Assembly (NCBI GenBank): GCA_026387575.1
Contig: JAPLLK010000086.1
Location: 1-42,451, forward strand
Length of the DNA: 42,451 nt
Reading direction: 5' to 3'
Source: Nitrospirota bacterium
Lineage (GTDB): Bacteria; Nitrospirota; Thermodesulfovibrionia; Thermodesulfovibrionales; UBA1546
Of this stretch, positions 8,494 to 16,286 are shown in pieces (the stretch's first letter is position 1; the number at the start of each line of letters is the position of its first letter). Under the pieces are notes generated by a model. That model was not told where the DNA came from. It saw nothing but the letters and a program-made list of their open reading frames with translations, and ran no database searches. The position numbers and the translations under genes are program-made.

Positions 8494-8583
8494 TCCTAAC
8501 GATTGAAGTCACTGGCGCGGGCACTACAAAAGTCAAAAATCAAACCACGCTGATCCCGCGTCCAGTGAAGTGATTCGTTAGGA
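8494..8583 (-). repeat. attC-like recombination site 1
   Basis: A 90-nt imperfect palindrome with terminal TCCTAAC and GTTAGGA boxes. Arms CACTGGCGCGGG (8510-8521) and CCCGCGTCCAGTG (8555-8567) pair with a single extra base in one arm, an extrahelical base as in genuine attC sites. It closes the cassette carrying the lipoprotein gene 8600-9034. Confidence 0.8.
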
Positions 8584-8599
8584 ATTTCATCTATTCATT

Positions 8600-9034
8600 T
8601 TATTCAGGAGCTTTTACAGGTAAAGATTTTCCGACATTTACAATGTCAACTGCCTGTGCAAACCGCTTATGAAATGAGGTTTCTGTTAGTGTCGTTGCTA
8701 TATTCATAGAGAGCCTACGCTTTGTAACAACAGTCACTTTTGTTCTGTCCTTATCAATAAGGTCTATCCATGCTCCCATAACAGCACCCATTGAAACCAT
8801 GTTCATTCCACTGCTTGTGAGCATATAACCATCTTTGCGATGTTCCTCTATAGCATCTGCTCCTTCCCAACGAAAAACAGCTTTTGCAATATCCCAAGCC
8901 TGATCGGCTGTTACAGGGTAAACAATACTTGTTCCTGAATCTTTGGAAACAACAACATCACCCATGGTTGCACATCCGCTGATCAATACAATAATCAGAA
9001 GCATCATTAACATTTGCCATTTTGATTTGCCCAT
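8600..9034 (-). CDS. Cassette-borne lipoprotein of unknown function
   Basis: A 144-residue exported lipoprotein. After a lysine-bearing N-terminus comes a hydrophobic stretch MLMMLLIIVLISGC with lipobox LISGC, then a compact domain (IVYPVTADQAWDIAKAVFRW... RTKVTVVTKRRLSMNIATTL) that looks like a small alpha/beta fold. I cannot name the family. The ATG at 9034 is preceded by a strong GGAGG. It sits between a GTTAGGA core at 9062-9068 and attC1, so it is the first of three cassettes. Exported lipoproteins of unknown function are common cassette cargo. Confidence 0.72.
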   Translation of the reverse strand: MGKSKWQMLMMLLIIVLISGCATMGDVVVSKDSGTSIVYPVTADQAWDIAKAVFRWEGADAIEEHRKDGYMLTSSGMNMVSMGAVMGAWIDLIDKDRTKVTVVTKRRLSMNIATTLTETSFHKRFAQAVDIVNVGKSLPVKAPE

Positions 9035-9061
9035 TTTAAGTCCTCCTTTTTTTTATTTTGT

Positions 9062-9068
9062 TCCTAAC
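9062..9068 (-). promoter_or_regulatory. Cassette-array boundary core (GTTAGGA)
   Basis: On the minus strand GTTAGGA matches the R' boxes at the other cassette junctions and marks the 5' edge of the first cassette. No attC palindrome and no recognisable attI lie beyond it. The nearby CTACCTCGAAGGTAG palindrome (9077-9091) is the only structure seen. Confidence 0.45.
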
Positions 9069-9091
9069 ATATAATCTACCTCGAAGGTAGT

Positions 9092-9567
9092 TTCTGCCTT
9101 TACGACAGCAATATAGCACATTTGAGTAAAAAGAAAAAGTCAAAAAATCTTTAAATCAAGGGGGCGCAATATGCTGCTGCTGGCATTTTGCGATAATAAG
9201 GACTAAAAGCCAGGCAGGCTTTTTGTGGCAAAATCGTCCAACGCAGTTTATTTTCCTTAGAAGCCTGCTGTGTTCCCCCTTATTTAAAAAGTGCCTAGTA
9301 CAGGAAGTACCAAACAATGGAAATGTCAGTTTAAAAATGGTATAACTTTCAAGCCTGCATGCCAACAAAAATTATTAAACTGTTCAGTTATTATTTTAAA
9401 AAACGCAGAATATTTTGTGTCTCCGCAACAAAATATACAGCTTTCCATCGAAAACAGATAAATAATTTTTTTTGTCAAACGCCTCATAAACTTTTTAAGC
9501 AATAAATTCAAAAGGTTAGAAGTGTATTGATTTCCAAGGGTTTTAGATGGAATGTGACTTTTAAAAC
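9092..9567. other. AT-rich stretch without a recognisable gene
   Basis: About 480 bases between the cassette array and att copy 3. Frames on both strands are short and show no family I know. A minus frame at 9326-9622 exists only because it reads antisense through the tRNA-Lys fragment. It may be decayed element DNA. Confidence 0.6.
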
Positions 9568-9611
9568 TCTTAATCAGCGGGTCGCAGGTTCGAATCCTAC
9601 ACGGCTCACTT
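9568..9611 (+). repeat. att core copy 3 (tRNA-Lys 3' fragment)
   Basis: 43 of 44 positions match 4976-5019; the one change (TGCAC to TACAC) breaks a T-arm pair. There is no tRNA 5' half. Confidence 0.9.
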
Positions 9612-9621
9612 AAGAAAATCA

Positions 9622-9656
9622 AGGGGTTGCACTAAAACTGTAACCCCTATTTTTTT
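9622..9656 (+). terminator. Rho-independent terminator after att copy 3
   Basis: AGGGGTTGCA (9622-9631) pairs with TGTAACCCCT (9639-9648) around a 7-nt loop, followed by a run of T. It would stop read-through from the tRNA side. Confidence 0.7.
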
Positions 9657-9872
9657 GACCCAGTGACTATATGGTGACTACTCCTATTTTTTGATTGATT
9701 TTATGTTTCATGAGTTAATTCAAGCATTTTGCATAACAAATAAAAAATCTTTTAAGGAAATAGGCGAGAAATGTCCTGATTACAAAGAATAGCCGTTTCA
9801 ACTAAAGGGAAAAAATCAACAGGAGAAGCTGTCAAGAGTAATAGCTTGTCGAGTTGCAGAGCCTATCTCCTA

Positions 9873-10292
9873 TTACTTTTCTGCCTTCTCTACTTTTTTC
9901 TCTTCCTCTTTCGGTATAGGTGCTTGGTTTATAGCTTCCACTTTATCGTTTTTGTCATAAGTGATAGTCAACTTTTTCTTCTCACCAATAAAGCCCTCAA
10001 TCGGGGTCCCAATTACTTCCCATAACCCTAATGTCAAAATATCCATAATTCCATGACCGATAGCACGACCAGCAGACGGCTTATTGCCTATCTCATATTC
10101 ATATACATCAACCCGCTTGCCCTCTGGAATAGTTACAGAATTAATAGGGCTTCCTAATTGTAGCTCTACCTCTCCTCTTGCTGAGCCTACACGAAACGCC
10201 CCAAAGTTCGGGTCTTCTTTGCCAGACATTGCCATGCCGACAGAACAGCCAGAGATAGAAAACAGAAGAATAATGTATAGGAATTTTCTCAT
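9873..10292 (-). CDS. Small lipoprotein with a SmpA/OmlA-like region
   Basis: A 139-residue lipoprotein: MRKFLYIILLFSISGC gives the signal and lipobox (SISGC). The segment VGSARGEVELQLGSPINSVT resembles the 'G.t..eV...lG.P' turn of SmpA/OmlA-type domains, which suggests an envelope-assembly or periplasmic binding fold. A small hydrophobic patch (GHGIMDILTLGLWEVIG) and a lysine/glutamate-rich tail follow. It is the only gene in the third tRNA-Lys segment, between att copies 3 and 4. The function is unknown; the export prediction is firm. Confidence 0.72.
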   Translation of the reverse strand: MRKFLYIILLFSISGCSVGMAMSGKEDPNFGAFRVGSARGEVELQLGSPINSVTIPEGKRVDVYEYEIGNKPSAGRAIGHGIMDILTLGLWEVIGTPIEGFIGEKKKLTITYDKNDKVEAINQAPIPKEEEKKVEKAEK

Positions 10293-10452
10293 ACTACCCC
10301 CTTTTGTGTATTTGCCACAATATTACTCATTAACAGGAGCAATGTAAAGCATAAAATATAAGAAGCTATATAGAGGGCTAACGAATAAGTATTGTTTTCC
10401 ATTGTGCCTTTTTTGTGCATTTCATACCTGACAAAATAGGCAAAAATGAAAA

Positions 10453-10525
10453 TGCCTTGCCTCTCTGTCTATCCTACAAATATAAGCATTGATAAGCATT
10501 TATCAGGATAGGGAAAAGCAAGGCA
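10453..10525. repeat. Imperfect 73-nt palindrome
   Basis: TGCCTTGC (10453) pairs with GCAAGGCA (ending 10525), and CTATCCT (10469) with AGGATAG (10505), with unpaired spacers between the two stems. The apical part holds a direct repeat ATAAGCATT. It lies just inside att copy 4. It does not fit the attC box pattern. Confidence 0.5.
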
Positions 10526-10541
10526 CTTTCTAACGCATACC

Positions 10542-10585
10542 TCTTAATCAGCGGGTCGCAGGTTCGAATCCTGCACGGCTCACTT
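10542..10585 (+). repeat. att core copy 4 (right end of the tRNA-Lys region)
   Basis: Identical over 44 bp to 4976-5019, and the outermost copy. It is therefore the likely right boundary of the tandem elements. Confidence 0.9.
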
Positions 10586-10595
10586 AAGAAAAATT

Positions 10596-10633
10596 AAGGG
10601 GTTGTCCCGAACGCCTTCGGGATACCCCCTTTT
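10596..10633 (+). terminator. Rho-independent terminator after att copy 4
   Basis: A strong two-part hairpin: AAGGGG with CCCCCTT outside and TCCCGAA with TTCGGGA inside, then TTTT. It probably represents the original terminator downstream of the target tRNA before the insertions, shifted 5.6 kb away. Confidence 0.72.
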
Positions 10634-10959
10634 GTTTTGCCCCGTCACTACAACTCTTTTGATTTGCCTTTTGTTAATAAATAAGCCAGCGCTTGATTTT
10701 TGTTAAGGTTTGTTTGACAATAAAATATCCAGTGAGTTAGAGGCTCACAGGGCATTACCCATACATCATGGAAATGTGGATGGTTTTAATTAAATGAAAA
10801 AGATGCAATTAAGAAAATGGGAATAATAAATAACAACTGTTTCCATTAAGACTTTAATGAAGCGCATTTGGTTGATAATAAAAAAACGGTGAGTACAGCT
10901 TCACTTCGTAGTTACTCTAACTTTTTAATAGTTTTGGGTAGGAATGGAGATAATATTAA
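10634..10959. other. Non-coding AT-rich stretch
   Basis: About 325 bases with no convincing gene on either strand. I see no clear promoter or repeat beyond a TTGACA hexamer near 10709. Confidence 0.5.
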
Positions 10960-11163
10960 ATGAAATGTCAAAGGTGTTTAGCATTGGGTTTGGGAGTATG
11001 CCTTTGCTTCCATATTTTTGAAGCGTTGCCTGAGGCAGGCTATAATTATGAACACACGCATGAGGACCATCTTACGAGTCCGACAGAGCGGGCGATTATT
11101 GCAGGATCTACGGCTGTCAGTAATGTGGCCTCGAGCACTTTTTTTCAGAGAGAAGATTTCTGA
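10960..11163 (+). CDS. Short hypothetical protein (doubtful)
   Basis: A 67-codon frame. Residues 25-67 (YNYEHTHEDHLTSPTERAII... onward) have plausible protein composition, while the start is cysteine-rich and poor. A weak GGAG lies about 12 bp upstream. It may be the remnant of a longer gene or chance. I recognise no family. Confidence 0.22.
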   Translation: MKCQRCLALGLGVCLCFHIFEALPEAGYNYEHTHEDHLTSPTERAIIAGSTAVSNVASSTFFQREDF

Positions 11164-11219
11164 TAAGCAAATGACAGGTAAAAAAAGCGCTAACGGATTG
11201 TTAATTGTAGTGAGGTTAT

Positions 11220-11966
11220 ATGAGAAAGTGGCAAAAGACAACAGAGCGATATGTTGCATTTCTTGACATTATGGGATTTAAGGATCGGGTGTTTCGGGCG
11301 CGCCATGACGATGTGCTGAAAGTTATGGAAAAACTTAGTATTTATATTAAGTCCATAAAAAGTAATGCCAAGGCGAGGATCAAAGTACGAAGAGGCGTTA
11401 CTCTTCCAGTATTTTTTTCTGACACCATTTTGCTTGTTTCTAATGATGACTCTCAGGAATCGTTAGAAAGTATCATCAGGTCTTGCAGCTGGTTGACTTG
11501 GAAATGCTTGTCGATGGGTCTCCCTATTAAGGGCGCTATTTCATATGGGACACAGACCGCAGATTTTAATAAGTCTATTCACTTTGGAAAAGCTCTGATT
11601 GATGCATATTCATTACAGCAGGAAGTATATTTTTATGGTGTAGTTTTTCATGATAGTGTAGAGCTAAAGCTCAAAAATATTTTGACATTACAGTATCGAA
11701 ACGAATGTATATCTTATGATACACCGTTTAAGAAGGTAGGTAAGATTAAACATTACGTTGTTGATTGGACAATTATTGATGAGCTTAAAGGAATGGGAGG
11801 AAATCCTACTTGCCTGGATATCGTGAATGAACTTTATTTAACTGTCTCTGGTGAACCAAGAAAATATGTCGATAATACTGTTGAATTTGTAAATTCAATG
11901 AAGCTGCCAGTCACCAGTCCTAATACCCAAGGTCCCCTGTTCCATCGCAAGACTGATCAACAATGA
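11220..11966 (+). CDS. Stand-alone class III nucleotidyl-cyclase-like protein
   Basis: A 248-residue soluble protein whose motif order matches class III cyclase catalytic domains. VAFLDIMGF (12-20) corresponds to the 'lfaDi.GFt' strand with first metal-binding Asp16. FFSDTILLVS (65-74) corresponds to the 'GD...a' hairpin with second Asp68. GLPIKGAISYG (100-110) resembles the 'iriGi..G' strand, and HFGKALIDAYSLQ (121-133) the 'GdavN.AarL' helix. No sensor or membrane domain is attached. Comparable small cyclases act in Pycsar-type anti-phage signalling, but no effector gene is adjacent, so a defence role is conjecture. The ATG at 11220 lies after GTGAGGTTAT. It sits just right of the tRNA-Lys island. 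Confidence 0.55.
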   Translation: MRKWQKTTERYVAFLDIMGFKDRVFRARHDDVLKVMEKLSIYIKSIKSNAKARIKVRRGVTLPVFFSDTILLVSNDDSQESLESIIRSCSWLTWKCLSMGLPIKGAISYGTQTADFNKSIHFGKALIDAYSLQQEVYFYGVVFHDSVELKLKNILTLQYRNECISYDTPFKKVGKIKHYVVDWTIIDELKGMGGNPTCLDIVNELYLTVSGEPRKYVDNTVEFVNSMKLPVTSPNTQGPLFHRKTDQQ

Positions 11967-11981
11967 TTAGCGAATGAAAAT

Positions 11982-12021
11982 ATACTGATACATCGATGTA
12001 CTAATAACGATGTATCAGTAT
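11982..12021. repeat. 14-bp inverted repeat after the cyclase-like gene
   Basis: ATACTGATACATCG (11982-11995) and CGATGTATCAGTAT (12008-12021) are perfectly complementary around a 12-nt loop. There is no T run, so it is not a standard terminator. It may stabilise the transcript end or be a binding site. Confidence 0.6.
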
Positions 12022-12118
12022 GGAAAATAAACAGTTTCCTTTTGAGATGGTATGCGTGTTGCTGTTCCGAGGCTGTTACAACAGCAGAACGCCACTAGTG
12101 TTCCTTTTGAAGTGCTTT

Positions 12119-12991
12119 TCAACCCACCTTTGCTAAATACGCTCTGACGTTTTCTTTATACGCCTCGTGAAGCAGTTTCGTAACTGAGCCTACCTGATAG
12201 CTGACTGAATCAACCTTGCACACAGGCATAATCTCCATTGTCGTATTGGTGATGAAAACTTCTGAGGCTCTGTATATGTCTTCTTTCTTAAACTTGCTTT
12301 CTTTTGTTGTTATGCCGTGTTTTTTAGCCAGTTCTAAGACTATATTCCGTGTGATGCCGTCAAGAATCCCGCAGTCAAGCGACGGCGTGCATAAAACCGA
12401 CTTATTCTTCTTTTTCAGCACAAAGAAGACATTGCATATAGTTCCTTCAGTAAGATGTCCTTGCGAATTCAACATAAGCGCCTCGTAAGCCTTTTTCTTC
12501 TTGGCCTCAATCTTAGCAAGTATATTGTTCAGGAAATTAAGTGATTTTATCTGCGGATTGATTGCTTCCTTGAGGTTTCTTTTCACAGAGGAGATGATGA
12601 GCCTTACGCCTTTTTTATAGAAAGAAGCGGGATAATCCTTGAACTCATTCGTTATTATTATAAAAGTAGGTTTCTCGCAGAGCGCAGGGTCAAGTCCTAT
12701 CTTGCCGGATCCCCTTGAAACCGTAATCCTTATATATGCATTCTTCAGTGAGTTTGCCTTAAGCGTTTTATGTATTGCTGACTTTATCTCTGCCGCGCCT
12801 TTAGGAATGGCAAGCTGGATAAGGGACGCTGAACGATACAGCCTCCGGATATGTTCGTCAAGCATGAAGACAACGCCTTCATAAGCGCGCATGGTCTCAT
12901 ATATGCCGTCGCCGTAAAGAAAGCCGTGGTCAAAAACAGAAACCTTTGCTTTAGATTCAGGAATAAGCCTGTTGTTTATATAGACATGCAT
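12119..12991 (-). CDS. Class IV PLP aminotransferase (branched-chain / D-amino acid / ADC lyase family)
   Basis: A 290-residue PLP enzyme of fold type IV. The N-terminal VFDHGFLYGDGIYETMRAY is typical, the PLP lysine is in INPQIKSLNFLNNILAK, and LTEGTICNVFFV is the phosphate-binding loop segment. The family covers branched-chain aminotransferase (IlvE), D-alanine aminotransferase and aminodeoxychorismate lyase (PabC); motifs alone do not separate them here, though the sequence around the lysine fits IlvE or D-amino acid aminotransferase best. It is transcribed away from the decarboxylase gene, with a TATAAT box 5 bp before its ATG, so a leaderless mRNA is likely. Confidence 0.88.
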   Translation of the reverse strand: MHVYINNRLIPESKAKVSVFDHGFLYGDGIYETMRAYEGVVFMLDEHIRRLYRSASLIQLAIPKGAAEIKSAIHKTLKANSLKNAYIRITVSRGSGKIGLDPALCEKPTFIIITNEFKDYPASFYKKGVRLIISSVKRNLKEAINPQIKSLNFLNNILAKIEAKKKKAYEALMLNSQGHLTEGTICNVFFVLKKKNKSVLCTPSLDCGILDGITRNIVLELAKKHGITTKESKFKKEDIYRASEVFITNTTMEIMPVCKVDSVSYQVGSVTKLLHEAYKENVRAYLAKVG

Positions 12992-12996
12992 ATTTC

Positions 12997-13002
12997 ATTA
13001 TA
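12997..13002 (-). promoter_or_regulatory. TATAAT box 5 bp before the aminotransferase ATG
   Basis: A perfect -10 hexamer on the minus strand followed by GAAAT and the ATG. Transcription would begin at or within the start codon. No good -35 is seen at 16-19 bp. Confidence 0.42.
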
Positions 13003-13073
13003 TCATCATGATGGAGCTTGTGGCAGCCAATTTTGTTGGCAAAAATAATTATATAAAAAGCTAAAATATGTTT

Positions 13074-13079
13074 TATAAT
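13074..13079 (+). promoter_or_regulatory. TATAAT box 7 bp before the decarboxylase ATG
   Basis: A perfect -10 hexamer, then AAATTCC and ATG at 13087; no Shine-Dalgarno is present. It is divergent from the box at 12997-13002, so the 95-bp gap serves two promoters. Confidence 0.42.
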
Positions 13080-13086
13080 AAATTCC

Positions 13087-14250
13087 ATGCCGAGGACCTT
13101 TAAAGTAGAAAAATACCATACAGACATTGTTTCCAAAAGCACACTGTTTAAGGCGCTGAAATATCTTGACAGGAAAAATATTGAAACGCCGTTTCTTCTT
13201 ATGGACAGGGAGAAGGTAAAGGAAAAGGCCTCTCTCATAGGGCAGAACATACGGAACTCAGCGGTCTTTTATGCTGTTAAGGCAAATCCCGATATTGAGG
13301 TAATCAAGCTTACGGATAAACTTGGTATGGGTTTTGAGATAGCCTCAGAGGGCGAGCTGAAGCTGCTTTCCTCAATAGGCGTAGAGCCTGAAAGGATAAT
13401 ATCAAGCAATCCGGTCAAGACTTTTAAGTTTTTGAAAATGGCGGCATCATACGGGGTCAACTATTTTGCGTATGATTCCGAGGATGAAGTGGATAAAATG
13501 GCGAAATTCCTGCCGGGCTGCAATGTCTATGTCAGGCTTTGTGTGCCGAACGAGGGAAGCGAATGGCCTCTGAGCAAGAAATTCGGAGTTGAGATTGATA
13601 AAGCGGCAGAACTGCTCTTTTATGCACGTAAGAAAGGGCTTAACGCTGTCGGAGCCACCTTTCATGTCGGGTCGCAGTGCACAAATATTTACAACTGGAA
13701 CAGCGCTCTGGATAAGGCAAGGGCTTTATGGGATATTGCAGAAGAGAAAGGCATAAAGCTGAGCCTGTTGAATATCGGGGGAGGGTATCCGATAAAATAC
13801 ACAAAGAATGTTGTTGATGTTGACGCCATAGAAAAAAATATAGACAAGCTTATCCGTGAGAAATTTCCGCATGATGTAAGAATAATTATAGAGCCGGGCC
13901 GGGCAGTTGTAGGAGATGCAGGCATATTTGTCACTTCTGTAATCGGCAAGGCAAGCAGGGGAGATGATAACTGGCTTCATATTGATGTCGGGGTCTTTAA
14001 CGGGCTGATGGAGAGCGTCGGCGGAATAAAATACAGTTATATCGTTGAGACCTCAAGGCAGACAAAATATAAAAGAAAATGGACAGTTGCAGGCCCGAGC
14101 TGTGACAGCTTTGATGTTATTGATAAGAATGTAAACTTGCCGGAGCCTGAAATAGGGGGGCTCATTCTTATACTTTCAGGCGGGGCATATACGATATCCT
14201 ATGCGTCAGAATTCAACGGTTTTTCAATACCGAAGACTATTTTGATATGA
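13087..14250 (+). CDS. Ornithine/lysine-type decarboxylase (PLP fold type III)
   Basis: This enzyme decarboxylates ornithine (or lysine / diaminopimelate) to a diamine for polyamine synthesis. The 387-residue protein has the alanine-racemase-like barrel: FYAVKANP with PLP Lys65, HVGSQ, GGGYP and EPGRAVVGDAG. GPSCDSFDV supplies the active-site Cys339 and Asp of the ornithine-decarboxylase subgroup. The length matches short bacterial ODC/LODC enzymes rather than the large E. coli SpeC. Spermidine synthase follows 76 bp downstream, which supports ornithine as substrate and putrescine as product. Substrate choice between ornithine and lysine cannot be settled by eye. Confidence 0.88.
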   Translation: MPRTFKVEKYHTDIVSKSTLFKALKYLDRKNIETPFLLMDREKVKEKASLIGQNIRNSAVFYAVKANPDIEVIKLTDKLGMGFEIASEGELKLLSSIGVEPERIISSNPVKTFKFLKMAASYGVNYFAYDSEDEVDKMAKFLPGCNVYVRLCVPNEGSEWPLSKKFGVEIDKAAELLFYARKKGLNAVGATFHVGSQCTNIYNWNSALDKARALWDIAEEKGIKLSLLNIGGGYPIKYTKNVVDVDAIEKNIDKLIREKFPHDVRIIIEPGRAVVGDAGIFVTSVIGKASRGDDNWLHIDVGVFNGLMESVGGIKYSYIVETSRQTKYKRKWTVAGPSCDSFDVIDKNVNLPEPEIGGLILILSGGAYTISYASEFNGFSIPKTILI

Positions 14251-14326
14251 CAGTGATTGGGGACAGTAATCAGTAACTGACACTAATCACTGTCACTGTT
14301 CACATATCACTAAACAGGAGGGGGAA

Positions 14327-15163
14327 ATGATAAGGTTTTATGAAAGTGATCCATATGCGCCCATCCAGTATACCTATGAGGTTGAAGACATTCTCTACAA
14401 CGGCAAGAGCAAGTTTCAGGAGATTATGGTTATCCGGAATCCTCATTTCGGCAAGATGCTTATCCTTGATGGGGTAGTGCAGATAACCGAGAGGGATGAG
14501 TTTTTCTATCACGAGATGCTTACGCACGTTGTTCTTCATGCGCATCCTGCCCCCAAGAAGGTGGTTGTTATCGGAGGAGGAGACGGAGGCGCTGTCAGGG
14601 AAATCCTGAAGCATAAGACAGTGGAAAAGGTATATTTTATTGAAATAGATGAAGAGGTGATAAACGTATCCAGAAAGTTCTTCCCTGCGGTTGCCTGTGA
14701 TGTTGATGATCCGCGTGTGGAGATAAAATGCATGGACGGAGCTGAATTTATAAAAGGACGGGATGCCGACATTGACGCTGTTATAGTTGATTCGACTGAC
14801 ATAGTCGGGTTTGCCACAAGCCTTTTTACAAAAGAGTTTTTTTCGGCCATTAAGAATTGTTTGACCAAAGACGGGTTTTATGTGACCCTTTCAGAATCAC
14901 TCCATTTTCATAAGGACATTGTCATAGAGGTGCAGGAGACGATGAAGGCAGTATTCCCCGTGGTTGACATATATACTGCGCCGATTGCAACTTATGCCGG
15001 CAACTGGTGGACATTCTCTGTTGCTTCAAAAGGCCTTTCCCCGCGTGATATGAGAAGAAAGTTTGAGATAAATACAAAATATTACAGCGATGAGATACAC
15101 CGGCAGGCTTTTCTTCCAAAGGGCATGTATGAGAAGCTGATGCAGAGGAAGCTGGAGTGGTAA
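14327..15163 (+). CDS. speE: Polyamine aminopropyltransferase (spermidine synthase)
   Basis: It transfers an aminopropyl group from decarboxylated S-adenosylmethionine to putrescine. The 278-residue protein has the N-terminal beta domain (YEVEDILYNGKSKFQEIMVI), the nucleotide-binding VVIGGGDGGAVREIL near residue 82, VEKVYFIEID, and VIVDSTD with the catalytic Asp region. GGAGGGGG before ATG 14327 is a strong ribosome-binding site. It lies downstream of the decarboxylase, and the pair covers ornithine to spermidine except for SAM decarboxylase, which is not in this window. The region between the two genes consists of degenerate short repeats. Confidence 0.94.
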   Translation: MIRFYESDPYAPIQYTYEVEDILYNGKSKFQEIMVIRNPHFGKMLILDGVVQITERDEFFYHEMLTHVVLHAHPAPKKVVVIGGGDGGAVREILKHKTVEKVYFIEIDEEVINVSRKFFPAVACDVDDPRVEIKCMDGAEFIKGRDADIDAVIVDSTDIVGFATSLFTKEFFSAIKNCLTKDGFYVTLSESLHFHKDIVIEVQETMKAVFPVVDIYTAPIATYAGNWWTFSVASKGLSPRDMRRKFEINTKYYSDEIHRQAFLPKGMYEKLMQRKLEW

Positions 15164-15174
15164 TCTACCCCATC

Positions 15175-15204
15175 TTGACACGGCAAGCTGTTTCCTGATA
15201 AATT
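15175..15204 (+). promoter_or_regulatory. Sigma-70-type promoter of the hrcA operon
   Basis: TTGACA (15175-15180), an 18-bp spacer and TAAATT (15199-15204), placed immediately upstream of the CIRCE element. This is the expected arrangement for an HrcA-repressed heat-shock promoter. Confidence 0.65.
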
Positions 15205-15205
15205 A

Positions 15206-15232
15206 TTAGCACTCTCCTGTTGAGAGTGCTAA
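15206..15232 (+). promoter_or_regulatory. CIRCE operator (HrcA binding site)
   Basis: TTAGCACTC (15206-15214), 9-nt spacer, GAGTGCTAA (15224-15232): an exact match to the CIRCE consensus. It overlaps the expected transcript start and lies 19 bp before hrcA, so HrcA represses its own operon. Confidence 0.97.
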
Positions 15233-15251
15233 TTGGCAAGAGGTATTAGGC

Positions 15252-16286
15252 ATGCTTGATGAAAGAGACAGAGAAGTGCTCTGTGCGATAGTCCAGAGCT
15301 ATATAAATAATCCAGACCCTGTAGGGTCAAGGTTTATCACAAGGAAGTATGCCTTCAGCCTTTCACCTGCTTCCATAAGAAATATAATGTCTGACCTTGA
15401 GGAGCTGGGGTTTCTCAGGCAGCCGCACACCTCTGCAGGGAGGGTGCCTACAGATAAAGGCTACAGATTTTATGTTGATTCTCTGTGTTCCCATGAACAT
15501 CAGTATGATAATAGGGCATTTTTTTATGAGATTACAAGAGAGCTCGAGTCCATTAAAAATGATATAGACATCCTGCTCAGCGAGACAACAAAGAGGCTGT
15601 CCAATTTCTCACATTACCTTGGCGTGGCGCTCTCTCCCAAGGCAGGTTCAGCGACATTTAACAGAATTAAGCTGTTAAAACACAGAAGGAACCATGTGGT
15701 GACTGTCCTTTTTACGGATGAAGGGATGGTAAGGAATAAGGTTGTGGATGTTGATTTTGATTTGACGCAGCGTGACCTTAACAGAATAGCCTCATACCTT
15801 AATTCTGAGTTTTATGGGTGTAACCTTAACGAGATCCGGACAAAAATAGTAAGGGAAATGTCCGAGGAAAAGATATTATGCGATACCCTTATCTCAAGGG
15901 CAATAAGGATATGCAGAGAGGTGCTCTCGTCTCCATCCGGCAATATATTTATTTCAGGATTTACAGAAGTCCTCGGACTACCTGATTTTTCGGATGTTGA
16001 GAAGATAAAAGAGATTTCAAGGGCCATGGAGGATAAACACCTTATTATAAAGCTGCTTGATAAGTTTTCAGAATCCGCCAAAGACGAAGTTCAGGTCATA
16101 ATAGGTTCTGAAAATTCTCTGGCAGGGATGAAAGGGTTCAGCATTGTGGCGGCAACTTACAAGGAAGGCAGCATGCCTGTTGGCAGTGTCGGCGTAATCG
16201 GTCCGACACGAATGGATTACTCAAAGACCATAGCTATGGTTGATATAGTTTCAAAGTTCATAACAAAGGTGATCGAGGGGAAATAA
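15252..16286 (+). CDS. hrcA: Heat-inducible transcription repressor HrcA
   Basis: HrcA is the dimeric repressor that binds CIRCE and is kept active by GroEL. The 344-residue protein starts with a winged helix (LDERDREVLCAIVQSYINNP, then VGSRFITRKY and the recognition region SPASIRNIMSDLEELGFL followed by HTSAGRVPTDKGYRFYVD), then the GAF-like middle and C-terminal dimerisation region ending GVIGPTRMDYSKTIAMVDIV. Length and motifs are standard. The stop codon abuts the grpE start. With CIRCE just upstream it controls hrcA, grpE and dnaK, and possibly dnaJ. Confidence 0.97.
   Translation: MLDERDREVLCAIVQSYINNPDPVGSRFITRKYAFSLSPASIRNIMSDLEELGFLRQPHTSAGRVPTDKGYRFYVDSLCSHEHQYDNRAFFYEITRELESIKNDIDILLSETTKRLSNFSHYLGVALSPKAGSATFNRIKLLKHRRNHVVTVLFTDEGMVRNKVVDVDFDLTQRDLNRIASYLNSEFYGCNLNEIRTKIVREMSEEKILCDTLISRAIRICREVLSSPSGNIFISGFTEVLGLPDFSDVEKIKEISRAMEDKHLIIKLLDKFSESAKDEVQVIIGSENSLAGMKGFSIVAATYKEGSMPVGSVGVIGPTRMDYSKTIAMVDIVSKFITKVIEGK

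Noticed and set aside
9326-9622. Minus-strand frame beginning near the CRIRTCDPLIK peptide
   Set aside because: Antisense of the tRNA-Lys fragment (att copy 3); the rest has no protein-like signal. The same peptide in 6329-6410 is the tail of the integrase frame crossing att copy 2.
10453-10541. Fourth attC site near att copy 4
   Set aside because: A palindrome is present, but the CTAAC boxes on its two sides have the same orientation and do not form R''/R' ends.
6367-10585. att copies 2-4 as extra tRNA-Lys genes
   Set aside because: Each contains only the 3' half from the anticodon onward; there is no acceptor 5' strand or D-arm.
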